Part shown: positions 27,405 through 37,160 of the stretch, piece after piece
Layout: each line of letters begins with the position of its first letter
How positions within the stretch are numbered: the stretch's first letter is position 1
Source: Koleobacter methoxysyntrophicus
GTDB lineage: Bacteria > Bacillota > Thermosediminibacteria > Koleobacterales > Koleobacteraceae
Reading direction: 5' to 3'
NCBI RefSeq assembly: GCF_017301615.1
Contig: NZ_CP059066.1
Location: 951,001 to 1,015,000 of the forward strand
Length of the DNA: 64,000 nt
Notes under the pieces: generated by a model
Databases searched by the model: none
Seen by the model: the letters and a program-made list of their open reading frames with translations, nothing else
What the model was told of the DNA's origin: nothing
Position numbers and translations under genes: made by a program

Positions 27405-28432
27405 ATCTTCACCCCCAGATACATGCCCTTCCCGTAACGATAAACGGGGTGATTCCCTCCTGATGAAAGGTCAAGGATCCTGCCGCATAAAGGTGCCTTA
27501 AAACATGACCCCGTGCCGAACATTGCTACAGGCCTGCGCTTTATCGGGCTGGGCCAGTATGATGCGGATTCAACGAATCCCGACCTGTAAACAAGGGTAT
27601 AGAAGCTTTCTTGAGGCTCAAAGGCTTCAAGCTCCTCCTCGGAAGGGGCAACTACGGATAAAGACATGTAAAACTCCCCCGTTCTGTCAAGCATTTTCCC
27701 TAATGCCGTATCGCTGTCATACAGCCCGGAATTGCTGTCAAATTCTATAGGTTCCTCGGCAAGCTCAAACCTGCCTAACCCCGTTGTCTTTTTGCCGCCT
27801 ATCCCCGTAAGCCCGAGGCTTTCCAGCACTATCATAAGCTTATCCATTAGTTCTTCGCTGTCTATCTTAAGTATGAAATACAGGCCTGTTTCGGGTAGCG
27901 GTTCTTTTGGCTGATGATGCCTTTCTGCTTCACCAAAAGGGAACCTGTAAGCCGATATTACATAGGGCATGGTTTCTTTATCCCTTGCAATTGCTGCTCT
28001 GGCAATAAGCACCTCGCTCCACGCTTTGTTTCCCTCTTGGCTAAAAGGCAGTTCGCCACCTTCCTTCAGAAATCGTATATAAGAGTCAAAGGCGCTTGCA
28101 GGTATCCATTTCAGCTTTTTAAGGGTTTTCCCGTATGCCGGCTCATTTTTCCTCGTATTGCTTTTCTCTAGGAAAAGGACGGGTTTGGGCAGAAAAAGCT
28201 CCTGCCCCTTCCATGGCAAAAGGCTGGATAAAATGAAATGCCCTGCTTCTGCCCACCTTACCATCTCGTTCATCTCCGCCTCACCGAAAATTTTCAGCCA
28301 TTCGATGCAGAGGGCACTGAAGAACGTATCGGAATGGCATGTTTCGTTCCCCAAAGTAAGACCTGCCCCCGCCCTGTCAGGCCCGAATCTTACGGGAGAT
28401 GTAAACTTTAATTTGATAATATAGTTTTTCAT
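27401..28432 (-). CDS. csm4: Type III-A effector subunit Csm4
   Basis: A 343-residue RAMP protein that binds Cas10 and the 5' handle of the crRNA. Seen: FTSPVRFGPDRAG and the typical ETCHSDTFFSALC stretch near the N-terminus, GIGGKKTTGLGRFEL in the middle, and a C-terminal YRYGKGMYLGVKI. Its start overlaps the csm3 stop by one base. Confidence 0.93.
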   Translation of the reverse strand: MKNYIIKLKFTSPVRFGPDRAGAGLTLGNETCHSDTFFSALCIEWLKIFGEAEMNEMVRWAEAGHFILSSLLPWKGQELFLPKPVLFLEKSNTRKNEPAYGKTLKKLKWIPASAFDSYIRFLKEGGELPFSQEGNKAWSEVLIARAAIARDKETMPYVISAYRFPFGEAERHHQPKEPLPETGLYFILKIDSEELMDKLMIVLESLGLTGIGGKKTTGLGRFELAEEPIEFDSNSGLYDSDTALGKMLDRTGEFYMSLSVVAPSEEELEAFEPQESFYTLVYRSGFVESASYWPSPIKRRPVAMFGTGSCFKAPLCGRILDLSSGGNHPVYRYGKGMYLGVKI

Positions 28433-29175
28433 TACTCTAAAACCCCTTTTCTTCCCCTTTCAAAGGATTTCCTGCCCTTTTCTTCGAGCCCTTCAGGGGA
28501 TGTCTCGTTCCTTAGAGCGCTGTAGTCATTGAACTGCCAGTCGAATTCTTCGGAAAAACGTATCCTTCCATATCCCCGAGTTCCGCTGCCCCCTATATAA
28601 TCGTCTTCAAGGAGCCTCAGGCCAAAACCGATATTGAGCATATCTTCTTCAAGCTCTCCTGAATCCTCCAGGTTGTAAGTGAGTTTGAATTCGAATTCAG
28701 TGCCGGCAGGAACTCTTTCGATCTGCCTGGGATTTGCTATAGATGTAAGTCTTGAAATTGTATTTTCGAACTTTATTTCAGAGTAGTAGAGGTCTGTATT
28801 AAGCCTGCCAAGCATTTCTTTGCTTTCTTCTGTCATGAAGAGATCGAAAAACTGAAGTCGTGAAAGTATGATTTTATTCCCTGATAGTCCAAAAAGTCTT
28901 TTAAGGCATTCATTTTCATCTTCTATATTTCCCAATATCCCGCTCCCTGCATAAGCTCGGGCGAGCAGGTAGCGCATCTTCCCCTTTACGGAGCTTCCGG
29001 GAATATAGGGTTCCCTGGTTACGGGGTCTCTTATTATGACGCTGTCTACTGCCCCGATGCCCGAAAATTCCTGAGATGACCCTATGTGAAGCCCCGTTTC
29101 CAGTCTAAGCGTCCCCGTTATTATAAATTTCCCGAGCAATCCCCTTATTTTCCCAGCCTTATTTTCATCCTTCAT
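28432..29175 (-). CDS. csm3: Type III-A target-RNA nuclease subunit Csm3
   Basis: A 247-residue backbone subunit that cuts the target RNA at 6-nt steps. Seen: LETGLHIGSSQEFSGIGAVDS, where Asp44 aligns with the catalytic Asp of known Csm3, then PYIPGSSVKGKMRYLLARAY, and GSGTRGYGRIRF. ATG follows GGAGGGG. It is two bases after csm2. Confidence 0.94.
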   Translation of the reverse strand: MKDENKAGKIRGLLGKFIITGTLRLETGLHIGSSQEFSGIGAVDSVIIRDPVTREPYIPGSSVKGKMRYLLARAYAGSGILGNIEDENECLKRLFGLSGNKIILSRLQFFDLFMTEESKEMLGRLNTDLYYSEIKFENTISRLTSIANPRQIERVPAGTEFEFKLTYNLEDSGELEEDMLNIGFGLRLLEDDYIGGSGTRGYGRIRFSEEFDWQFNDYSALRNETSPEGLEEKGRKSFERGRKGVLE

Positions 29176-29177
29176 AA

Positions 29178-29576
29178 TTATTCCCCTCCTTCATATCTGT
29201 GGTATGCCACAAGGGCTTCTATATAGGAATAAAAGCGTTCAAAGGCTTTTCTGCTTTTGCCTATGCGGTCGAGTTCCCCTATCAGGTCTGCTTCATTAAC
29301 AAACTTAATAACATTTTTTTCTTTATTTTTTTGGTCTTTGCCGCACTGGTATATTATTTTCACTTTAAGGGCCTGAATGTCTGACAGTATTTCGTCGGGG
29401 AGCGTATTGTCTTTTATCCTTCCTGTGGCAGAAAAGACCTCAATCCTGTTATTGATCTTGTTCACTTCCGAAAGGATCTTCCGGATCTGGCTGGTTTTCA
29501 ATTTGATCTCGCCGCGAGGCCCTACTTTCAGGTTGGCAATTACATTTTTTGCCCTATCTACATAATTTCCACTCAT
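29178..29576 (-). CDS. csm2: Type III-A small subunit Csm2
   Basis: A 132-residue helical protein, the small backbone subunit of the Csm filament. Seen: the core LKTSQIRKILSEVNKINN in the first half and a C-terminal FERFYSYIEALVAYHRYEGG, typical of Csm2. ATG overlaps the cas10 stop by four bases and has AAAGGAG upstream. Confidence 0.9.
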   Translation of the reverse strand: MSGNYVDRAKNVIANLKVGPRGEIKLKTSQIRKILSEVNKINNRIEVFSATGRIKDNTLPDEILSDIQALKVKIIYQCGKDQKNKEKNVIKFVNEADLIGELDRIGKSRKAFERFYSYIEALVAYHRYEGGE

Positions 29577-32113
29577 TTTTCTCTCTCCTTTCTATTCAGG
29601 TAAATCATGAGGTTCAGCGCCGTAACGAGTTCCTTCCTGTCCTTTTGGGAAGATGCCCATCCGTAGAGCGTACTCCGCATCTCTCGAAAGATATTCTTCA
29701 GGTCCTGCCTATCTCCTCTCGGCTCCCTTCTTGCCAGCATGTAGGCAAGCCTTGCCACGTTAATTCTTTCCGAAGATATTCCTTTAAACAGGTGGAGAAG
29801 CCTGTAGAGAAAGGCCATACTGCACGGCAGTTTCCCGCCCCCAGGGTTTTCCTCTACGTCGAACCATTCATTCAATTTTGCGAGCTTTTCTCCGCAGACG
29901 CCTGCTGTGAATTCTTTCCACCTGTAAGTATGGCTGTTCGCCGTTTTCCCTTTTTCGTATTCCATCCCGAAGAGTGCTATGCTGTCTTTTTCTGGGTTTT
30001 CCTTCGCCAGTTCTTCAAGCAGGCCGGTTGCCCTGGCCATCTGTGATACGGGAAATTTGCGGTCAAAAAGCCCGAAGCCGGCTGAAAGGGTCATTTTCCC
30101 GTTTGTAAAGAGCGAAAAGGCTTCTCTCATGTCCACCGCAAATTCCAGCACCTGATCCCATGCACCCACTATAAACACATCATCACCGCCTGAGTACACA
30201 ATAACAAGGTCTCGTTCCCGGGTTTCATTGTTCCGGCCGTCTTTTATCAATCTGAACTGCGGAATCCCTCCCCTGCCCCTGCAGAGTTTGTTTATTTCAA
30301 ATTTGAAAAACATAGAGAGGCTGTAAGACAGCGCAGAATACCGTGCAAGTGAAACGAATTGATTTTCGAATCCGGATATGAAGGCCTGTCCTAGGTTATC
30401 CACATCTGCCCTGAGCACCCCCAGGCGCTTTATCCCCCTGCTCCTTGAAACCAGGGTTTCAAAATCGATCAGGCCTTTTTGCGTTTCTTCACCCCTGGCA
30501 TTGTAAATACCTGCCCATAGATTTGTGGAATAGTTCATTCCCGTCAAATGGCGGTTAATCGAATATATCCTTATACATTCACCCCTCTTCAAACCTTCTT
30601 CCGCTTTCCGGGCTTCTTCGAATTTCAGGTACGCTTCTCCCCCGGTCAGCAATGGAATTACCGGATCTCTGCCTTCTTCACCGTTTGCTTTTACTGCCAG
30701 GACTACCCCGGGATTCCCTTTGACGTCATCAAGCCTCGGCAGGTGGTCTCCCAGGGCATACACGCCCATGCATCCCGCACATACCTGAATTGCTTCCTCC
30801 TCTTCCAATCTCAAAGGAGCTATTTCGCTGCTGGAACTGCCGCAGACTGCACACTCCCTTTCCCTGTAAAGGAGGCTGTTCAGACTGCTCTCCGGTGTCA
30901 TCAGGGCTTTCAGGTCTTCTTTTTCATACCGCTGAATTTTGTTTTTGTAAACCCTGGCTGAAACCCTTCTGAAAATTTCCCCCATTCTATTTTCGGTTTT
31001 TATATCCCGCTCAAGGTCATTTGCAAGGTCGTTAGCGCTGGCCTCCTGCCATGCCAGTTCAAGATATACCCTCAACCCGTAACGCCTAAGGAACCACCTG
31101 TTTGTCTCCCTCTTCGCCCTTTCAAGCACATCTTTTGCTGGTGGGGTATTCGGGAGCAAGATGTAAAAATGGCCCCCTCCGGAATAAATAAGGTTTGCTC
31201 TGCATAGGCCGGTTTCCAAGAGTATTTCATCAATGATATGCTCTGCCAGTATCTCAAGGTAAAAAGACCTGCCCCTGAGGGATTTCATAGCCCCTTTGCT
31301 GGATATTGTGTAAATGAAATCCTGAATCCCCGAAAAGTCCCCGGAAGCCAGCAGAAAAGCTTCTGTGTTCCTGAATTCTGCTGTTTCCTCAAAACATGCC
31401 TTCCTGTAATCCGTTATATTCCGGTTCTCAAAGTATCTGTACATGCATCCGGCTACAGCGCATGTGGTTTTAAGGTGGTTAAACAGTGATATATCGGGGA
31501 TTTCGCCGGTGTATGTACTTGAGGGGACATAGGCAAGATGAGTTTCCAGAAGTCTTAAAACGGATTCTAACGTATCAATGTGGATATTTATTTCCTTCAT
31601 TCCTCGAGAAAAGGAATTTAATATGGGATAGTATTTTGTTGAGTCTGCCTTAAATCTTTCGCTGTCAACCCTTTCCGGAAAGTTTATTTCTTCGCTCTCT
31701 TTCATCGTTTTTAAAGGGTATGCTGTTTCGGGCAGATTGGCATCATATTTGAAGGAATTAAAAATGCTGTAGAGAGGCAGCTCCTTTTTGAAGCGGTGCA
31801 GGTTTTCATCATCGTCCTGTGTGGAAATCTTTTTCCGGCGGTCAATCCCTGCTGCAATGTTATCCGCCTCCCAGACGATATAGGCTGGGCTTTGGTCGGG
31901 GATACCGGCATCTTTTAATTCTTCGGTATGGTGATATTTTATACATTCGATTACTTCTTTCATCTCATCTGTGTTAAATACTTCCTCAATGAATTCCGCA
32001 CCCCTTCGGCTGTGGCTGCCTTCCCCCGGCAGTGCCCTTTGAACCAGTTTGCCTATATCGTGGAGCACTGCACCCAGGGCCAGTTTCCTGTACATTTCGT
32101 CCACTGATTTCAC
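29573..32113 (-). CDS. cas10: Type III-A large subunit Cas10 (Csm1) with HD nuclease and GGDD cyclase motifs
   Basis: An 846-residue signature protein. Seen in order: an HD nuclease domain (VLHDIGKL, His18-Asp19; HHTEE near 61), a first palm-like domain (ASGDFSGIQDFIYTISSKGA), a zinc module (CAVCG at 421 and CAGC at 445), and the second palm with the cyclase motif SGGDDVF (Gly642-Asp645). Both DNase and cyclic-oligoadenylate activities should be intact. The start is GTG after AAAGGA. It is the first gene of the cas operon. Confidence 0.97.
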   Translation of the reverse strand: MKSVDEMYRKLALGAVLHDIGKLVQRALPGEGSHSRRGAEFIEEVFNTDEMKEVIECIKYHHTEELKDAGIPDQSPAYIVWEADNIAAGIDRRKKISTQDDDENLHRFKKELPLYSIFNSFKYDANLPETAYPLKTMKESEEINFPERVDSERFKADSTKYYPILNSFSRGMKEINIHIDTLESVLRLLETHLAYVPSSTYTGEIPDISLFNHLKTTCAVAGCMYRYFENRNITDYRKACFEETAEFRNTEAFLLASGDFSGIQDFIYTISSKGAMKSLRGRSFYLEILAEHIIDEILLETGLCRANLIYSGGGHFYILLPNTPPAKDVLERAKRETNRWFLRRYGLRVYLELAWQEASANDLANDLERDIKTENRMGEIFRRVSARVYKNKIQRYEKEDLKALMTPESSLNSLLYRERECAVCGSSSSEIAPLRLEEEEAIQVCAGCMGVYALGDHLPRLDDVKGNPGVVLAVKANGEEGRDPVIPLLTGGEAYLKFEEARKAEEGLKRGECIRIYSINRHLTGMNYSTNLWAGIYNARGEETQKGLIDFETLVSRSRGIKRLGVLRADVDNLGQAFISGFENQFVSLARYSALSYSLSMFFKFEINKLCRGRGGIPQFRLIKDGRNNETRERDLVIVYSGGDDVFIVGAWDQVLEFAVDMREAFSLFTNGKMTLSAGFGLFDRKFPVSQMARATGLLEELAKENPEKDSIALFGMEYEKGKTANSHTYRWKEFTAGVCGEKLAKLNEWFDVEENPGGGKLPCSMAFLYRLLHLFKGISSERINVARLAYMLARREPRGDRQDLKNIFREMRSTLYGWASSQKDRKELVTALNLMIYLNRKEREK

Positions 32114-32278
32114 CGTCCTTTCTTTCTTAATTGTTTAAAGACACAAATTGTTTGATGATAAAACGATAAAACGAAACAGCCGTGTTTTTTGTTTTATAAC
32201 TGGATTATTGTGGATTTTATGGTTTTTATTTTATAATTTCGTCCTAAAATACAAAATTCCTTCAAAATTTTAAATTAA

Positions 32279-32313
32279 AAAAATACATGCCTCTCAGTCA
32301 GACATGTATTTTT
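32279..32313 (-). terminator. Terminator after the unrecognised gene
   Basis: AAAAATACATG / CATGTATTTTT, 11-bp perfect stem with a 13-base loop and T-runs on both strands. It separates the DUF917 group from the cas operon. Confidence 0.85.
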
Positions 32314-32326
32314 AACACAAATCATA

Positions 32327-33157
32327 TTAAGTTAACCCTGCCCTGTAGGCACATGCCATGTCTTCTCTGCAGCCCGGGCTGCCTCTTTCACATTCTACAA
32401 GGCTGCGGGGAGACCCGCTTACCCCTGAGCCTTTTATGGATTTGATGATATTGAATATTTTCTCGACCTCATTCTGCGGGCCTTCCACTATCATGGTAGT
32501 TGCCCCTTCGGCCCCCATAATGCCTCCCATTCCTATTACCGTAGCCTTTACCCCGGCCAAAATCTCTAAAGCCTTTCTCTCATCTATGATAGAGCCCTTT
32601 ATTGGTATAAGGCCGACTGCCATACCGAGGGAGATATCGACATTTTTCCTCCCTGCAGCCTCTACAGCCTCGTCTATTTTCCCCGGGATGAGCTTCTCAA
32701 GACCGGCTGCGATGATTATCCTTACACCTTCTGAACACAGAGCAGGTATAATCTTGCCCGGGAAGTTGCCCAGGGGGCTTCCGGCCATCATGGCAGCGTT
32801 TCCCTCAATATCAAAGGCATTTGCCCCTGTTATAAGGATATCACCCTTTTTAAGGCTCATTGCAGCCTCCTCAAAAAGCTGTGCATCGTCCACATCTTTA
32901 ACCATGCCCCCCTCTATCAGTATACAGTGGGGTGCATCAAGGTCATATTTCCCACCTTTTGTGCCTTTGGGTGTAACCCTTCCGCATATCCCAAGCTTAA
33001 CTCCTGCTGCCTCCTCCGCAAATGCCGAGACCGTAGTACCGCCCTTTAAGAGAATCCTACCTTCTCTCAGTGCCCTCTGGATTTCCGGAAGTTGTTTGAT
33101 GCCTTTTGCGATGACCCTTTTTGCTTCACTAACCGTTAGACTTAACTGAAGTTTCAT
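32327..33157 (-). CDS. Conserved protein of unknown function, linked to DUF917 and an Asp/Glu racemase
   Basis: A 276-residue soluble protein that I do not recognise. It is glycine-rich with repeated beta-alpha character: LKGGTTVSAFAEEAAG, GICGRVTPKGTKGG, GDILITGANAFDIEG, and VIGMGGIMGAEGATTMIVEG. The C-terminus carries three cysteines, CERGSPGCREDMAC, that could bind a metal or cluster. It is the last gene of racemase-DUF917-this, ending at a terminator. ATG follows GAAGGAG. A role in catabolism of a hydantoin-like or amino-acid compound is inferred from context only. Confidence 0.65.
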   Translation of the reverse strand: MKLQLSLTVSEAKRVIAKGIKQLPEIQRALREGRILLKGGTTVSAFAEEAAGVKLGICGRVTPKGTKGGKYDLDAPHCILIEGGMVKDVDDAQLFEEAAMSLKKGDILITGANAFDIEGNAAMMAGSPLGNFPGKIIPALCSEGVRIIIAAGLEKLIPGKIDEAVEAAGRKNVDISLGMAVGLIPIKGSIIDERKALEILAGVKATVIGMGGIMGAEGATTMIVEGPQNEVEKIFNIIKSIKGSGVSGSPRSLVECERGSPGCREDMACAYRAGLT

Positions 33158-33242
33158 AAGAAATATCTCCTTCTTGTAAACCTATTTAAGCTGAAGTATC
33201 ATTTCAGCCATTTCGTTTTCATTTTTCCGCAATCCCTAAAAT

Positions 33243-34352
33243 CTATCCTATGATATTTTCTATAGGTATATATTCCACATTATACCCGAAATGCTTCGGC
33301 CCGAAAGTCTGCAAGCCTTTTGGCGTTCTCCATTCTTTCGGTGCAGGCAGGCCTACCACCGTAACTTCCATACCCTTTTCAAAATTTGGGTTCGTAATCG
33401 GTTTTCCGCTTTTGCTTTCAAGGATGCAGATAAGGTCTGGCACTGTTACGTGGATCACGCCATTTTTCCAAGAAATTATATTTTCATTCTTGTACCATAT
33501 TTTATACTCATTCCCGTAAAACTCACCTTCACCATCTATATAGGTGTTTCCTACTGTAAACCCATCGCTGTCTGCCCAGTCGAAGCCTCTTATCCTCCCC
33601 TTAAAAAGGACATATCCGTCTCCTGCTCTTGCTACGCTTTCTGCCGGGTCTTCACCCTTTTCTTTGGCTTCCCTCAGTGCTTTTCCTATCCTGCCGGCAT
33701 AGGTAATAGCCCCGGGGATAACCGCTTTTTTCAGTTTCCTTCCCTCTACGGGATGGTCAGCTACCCCTACGGAATTCTGACTTACAACTGCAATAGCCCT
33801 TACTACGGCTTCTGCTCTGAAATCATCTGCAGTATTTTTAATCACTGCTACATCGCCGAATTTATTTGCAACGGCAAGTGGTGTTATGGGCACATCGTTT
33901 ATATAAAATGTCGAGTGCTGAAGCTCAGGTACTGACCTGCCGGCCGGATCACCATCTATTATAGGTATGCCGAGCTTGGCTGCAACGGACATCCCTACTG
34001 CCGTGTTATGGCCTCCCAGCTCGGTAGTAATTGTCGCAAAAAAGGTTCTGCCCAGGAACTCCTCTAGGGCTTTAAAGGCAGTCAAACTCGGCATCTCATC
34101 AACAACCTTGAGATGGACATATTTTTCTAAGTCTTCCTTTGAAAGCGGAGAAATGGAACCTGCCTGATAGGGTGAGGCAATTAATGCATCATCGGGTACC
34201 TCTTCCAGGGAGACCAGGGTAAATTTCAACCCTTTCTGCAGGTCCTTATCAATCAATTCTATGCCCTTTTCAAGGCTGCCTCCTCCTCCTGTTCCCAAGA
34301 TAGTGCATCCGACAAGAATATCGTGTAGGTCCTGTTTATTCAAATGTCTCAT
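33243..34352 (-). CDS. DUF917 family protein
   Basis: A 369-residue protein of the DUF917 family, members of which are found with hydantoinases and include an S-methylthiohydantoin desulfurase domain. Seen: the N-terminal GCTILGTGGGGSLEKG, GGHNTAVGMSVAAKLGIP with DGDPAGRSVPELQH, and a C-terminal beta-rich part. ATG follows GGAAGGAG. It is four bases after the racemase. The substrate is unknown. Confidence 0.85.
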   Translation of the reverse strand: MRHLNKQDLHDILVGCTILGTGGGGSLEKGIELIDKDLQKGLKFTLVSLEEVPDDALIASPYQAGSISPLSKEDLEKYVHLKVVDEMPSLTAFKALEEFLGRTFFATITTELGGHNTAVGMSVAAKLGIPIIDGDPAGRSVPELQHSTFYINDVPITPLAVANKFGDVAVIKNTADDFRAEAVVRAIAVVSQNSVGVADHPVEGRKLKKAVIPGAITYAGRIGKALREAKEKGEDPAESVARAGDGYVLFKGRIRGFDWADSDGFTVGNTYIDGEGEFYGNEYKIWYKNENIISWKNGVIHVTVPDLICILESKSGKPITNPNFEKGMEVTVVGLPAPKEWRTPKGLQTFGPKHFGYNVEYIPIENIIG

Positions 34353-34356
34353 TTTT

Positions 34357-35070
34357 TCAATCTCCTTCCTTTTGTTTTTTGAATGGATTGGAATATAAAG
34401 CCTCTTTGCTGTGTGTTAGCCCCATATCAATCAAGGTCTCTAACAGTTTTAAAGCCGTCAAAGCCGGTTCTATCACCGGAACTGTCAGCCGCTTCTTTAT
34501 CTCCTCCGCAAGGTAAGCCATACCTGTGCATCCCAGGACAATAACCTCAGCTCCCCTTTCCCCGATTAAAAAATCTGCGGCCTTTATCACTTCCTCCACG
34601 GTTTCCTGTGGGGCATCAAGCAGACTGCTGACGCCTATATTAACAGCACGGGCTCCTGCAAAACGCTGTATGATTCCCATTTCCATCACCTTAATTTCTA
34701 ATGCTGTAACCTGTTTTTTATTAATTGCAGCCACCCCAAACTTGTGCCCCAACATGGAAGCCGTCAGCATCGAAGCCTCGCCCGGGCCTATTACCGGGAC
34801 GTCCGTAATTTCCCTGGCAGCCCTGACCCCGGGGTCGGCAAAACAGTTTACCAAAAACCCATCATATCTGCCGTCGGCATTTTTGATAATGTCCAAAACC
34901 CTCGGAGAAGCATAGGCTTCTAAATAGTAAGATTCAACACTTTCCGGCCCGTCCTTTAAGCTGACAACCTCTACTTCCGTATCACCGGAAGCGTGTTTTT
35001 TAAAGTAACTGTAATCCGATTCGTCCCAGATATCTGTCCCAACGGGATTTATAGCAAGGATTTTTTTCAA
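34357..35070 (-). CDS. Asp/Glu/hydantoin racemase family protein
   Basis: A 237-residue cofactor-independent racemase. Seen: an N-terminal ILAINPVGTD, the first catalytic-cysteine motif VNCFADPG and the second VLGCTGM, with GPGEASMLTASMLGHKFGV between, typical of hydantoin racemases. The start is TTG with GGAGGAGGA upstream. It leads the racemase-DUF917-unknown run and lies 157 bases downstream of a PucR regulator on the same strand. Confidence 0.85.
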   Translation of the reverse strand: MKKILAINPVGTDIWDESDYSYFKKHASGDTEVEVVSLKDGPESVESYYLEAYASPRVLDIIKNADGRYDGFLVNCFADPGVRAAREITDVPVIGPGEASMLTASMLGHKFGVAAINKKQVTALEIKVMEMGIIQRFAGARAVNIGVSSLLDAPQETVEEVIKAADFLIGERGAEVIVLGCTGMAYLAEEIKKRLTVPVIEPALTALKLLETLIDMGLTHSKEALYSNPFKKQKEGD

Positions 35071-35227
35071 GGATTCCTCCTCCTCCTCCTTAAATTAGGA
35101 ATTTTCAAAATGATTATACCAATATACTGCCTCTGCTGCTATATCTGAAAGAGATAAAAAAAAACGCCCTGTTTGTACTCAGAATACAATCAGTGCTGAT
35201 GGGATAACACCCTGCAGTTGTAATCGG

Positions 35228-36889
35228 CTACTGCAATAATTTCATTATTTTCAAGCCAATATACAGCTCAACCTTATTTCCCATGTTAAAGGAATCGACC
35301 CCTAAAATTTCCTTTATCCTGTTTATCCTGTATTTTAAGGTGTTAATATGGATATAAAGTGTTTCGGCGGCAGAAGCCATATTTTCGCCGCATTCAAAAT
35401 ATACATCAAGGGTCTTTACCAGTTCTGTGTTGTTTTCATCATCATATTTTTTTAATGGGTATACCGTCCCCTTGTAGAAAAGCTCCAGCTCTTTTGTGTC
35501 TTCGAACTTGCCTAATAATTTGTAAACCCCTAAATCATCAAAATGCCTTACATCTGTAGCCCTATTGTAAATTTTTCTGCTGACCCACAGCGCTATTAGG
35601 GCCTCCCTGTAACTGTTTTTTATATCGGAAGGTTTTTCGTAATACCTTCCTATTCCGAATGAGGCTGCGCTAAAACCGATTTCCTCCTCAAGCTTATTTT
35701 TTAAAAAAAAGGCCGTCTCCTGCAGTTCTTTTTTGGTGTCTTCAGTTTTTGAGAGTTTGGGCAAAACAGCAATGTATTTACCGTCCTCAAAAACCTCTAT
35801 TTCACATTTTTTTGATAGATTTGAGCAGATAAATTCCTTTATGCTGCTGTGAGTCAATCTTATACCGCTCTTGTTCGTTCCTTTCTGGATATTGCATATT
35901 TCAACCACTATTACAGCACCTATATCCTTTAAGTTAATCCCCAAACGCGCGGCCCTGTCGTTGATCTCATCATCAGATGTAAATCTGCCCGACAAAAGGT
36001 CACCTAAAAATGCCTTCTTTTGCCTTTTCAGATTTTCCTGAATCGCCTCCTGTTTTATCAGCTCTATTGCCGTAACCTTTGTCGCATTTTCAAGGGCTAT
36101 TAAATCTAATTTATCAAAAGGCCTTTCTATGCCCCAGACCATAACATAGCCCCGCACCTCCATATCGATCTTGACAGGGATTATAATAAAGTCTATGTCA
36201 ACGCCTCCGTAAGTTATGCGGTTCTTTATAGTCGTTTTAATCTCTGCTGATTCAAACCCTAATGTTTTAATTATTTCACCATTTTGACCGGTATCGATTA
36301 TTTCTCCAAGGCATTTGTCATAACTGGTCCTTTTTCCGCTTTTACTCCATCCCAATATTTCGTATGACTTCCCGAGGATAATGGTAGGATATCCTGTGAG
36401 CCCTGTAAGGGTATCTGCTATATCTTTAAATCCACCTTTTTTTAGAATGACATTTGTGAAGAGTTCATTTATTTCCTCGGCTTTTTTGGTTATAAGGGAT
36501 TCACTATCAAAGATCGCATTCAAAATAGGATTAATTATGTCAATATAACCAACCTCAGGGGGGATTTCTATTATCGGCAGGTTCAGTTCATCGGCAAGCC
36601 TTAAGACCTCTTCCGGCAGGCCGTCGATATAGGTTTTTTGGTCAACCACAAGCCCTGCCGCCCCAGCTTCAGCCAGTTCCCTTACAAGGTTTATCTGCTC
36701 TTCTCTGCTGTCTTTCAGGGCATAAAATGATGTTAGCATAAGTGTGCTGCTCCGCAGCCATTTAGTTATATAGGGTTCTTCAATTACATCTACTGCCCGT
36801 ATTTCGTTTTTCAGCCCTCCGCGTCCGGCCAAAATCCTTGCCCCTTTCAGCCCGCCGAACCTGAGCGCATCTTCTACAGTTATACCCAT
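35228..36889 (-). CDS. PucR family transcriptional regulator
   Basis: A 553-residue regulator. Seen: the N-terminal PucR domain (ITVEDALRFGGLKGARILAGRGGL, to about residue 125), a long central CdaR/GGDEF-like part (SYREALIALWVSR near 425), and a C-terminal helix-turn-helix (AAETLYIHINTLKYRINRIKEILG). Such proteins sense a catabolic substrate, often purine- or amino-acid-derived, and usually activate neighbouring genes. Its location ahead of the racemase group suggests that target. A second PucR protein flanks the kam operon. Confidence 0.92.
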   Translation of the reverse strand: MGITVEDALRFGGLKGARILAGRGGLKNEIRAVDVIEEPYITKWLRSSTLMLTSFYALKDSREEQINLVRELAEAGAAGLVVDQKTYIDGLPEEVLRLADELNLPIIEIPPEVGYIDIINPILNAIFDSESLITKKAEEINELFTNVILKKGGFKDIADTLTGLTGYPTIILGKSYEILGWSKSGKRTSYDKCLGEIIDTGQNGEIIKTLGFESAEIKTTIKNRITYGGVDIDFIIIPVKIDMEVRGYVMVWGIERPFDKLDLIALENATKVTAIELIKQEAIQENLKRQKKAFLGDLLSGRFTSDDEINDRAARLGINLKDIGAVIVVEICNIQKGTNKSGIRLTHSSIKEFICSNLSKKCEIEVFEDGKYIAVLPKLSKTEDTKKELQETAFFLKNKLEEEIGFSAASFGIGRYYEKPSDIKNSYREALIALWVSRKIYNRATDVRHFDDLGVYKLLGKFEDTKELELFYKGTVYPLKKYDDENNTELVKTLDVYFECGENMASAAETLYIHINTLKYRINRIKEILGVDSFNMGNKVELYIGLKIMKLLQ

Positions 36890-37051
36890 AAGGATTCACC
36901 CCAGCGTTAATCTGTATTTAATGTTTTATTCAACAATAATTCCCCGTTTCCTCTTTGTAAAAAATTCTTCTATGGGTAGGATGATATTCCGGCAAGGTAT
37001 TAAGTTGAACGTATCCTTTGTGTATGATACAATGAAACTAAAATAAGAATT

Positions 37052-37065
37052 TTCTCTATAGAGAA
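37052..37065. promoter_or_regulatory. Palindrome upstream of the Uma2 gene
   Basis: TTCTCTATAGAGAA, a 14-bp perfect palindrome about 95 bases before the Uma2 start. It could be an operator; nothing else supports this. The rest of 36890-37160 shows no gene I can support. Confidence 0.35.
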
Positions 37066-37160
37066 TACAGAGATAATGATGGCATAATAATCTTCTTAAA
37101 GTTACAAAAAATATATTCAATTAAGAAACAAAAAAACAGTAAAAATGAGGTGTTTTAAAT

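Noticed and set aside
35150..35227. CAGGGTGTT and CAGGGCGTT before a T-run, at first read as a terminator after the PucR gene
   Set aside because: They are direct, not inverted, repeats on the transcribed strand, so no hairpin forms.
36926..37120. 64-codon minus-strand frame between the PucR and Uma2 genes
   Set aside because: No ribosome site, odd composition, and it covers the likely Uma2 promoter.
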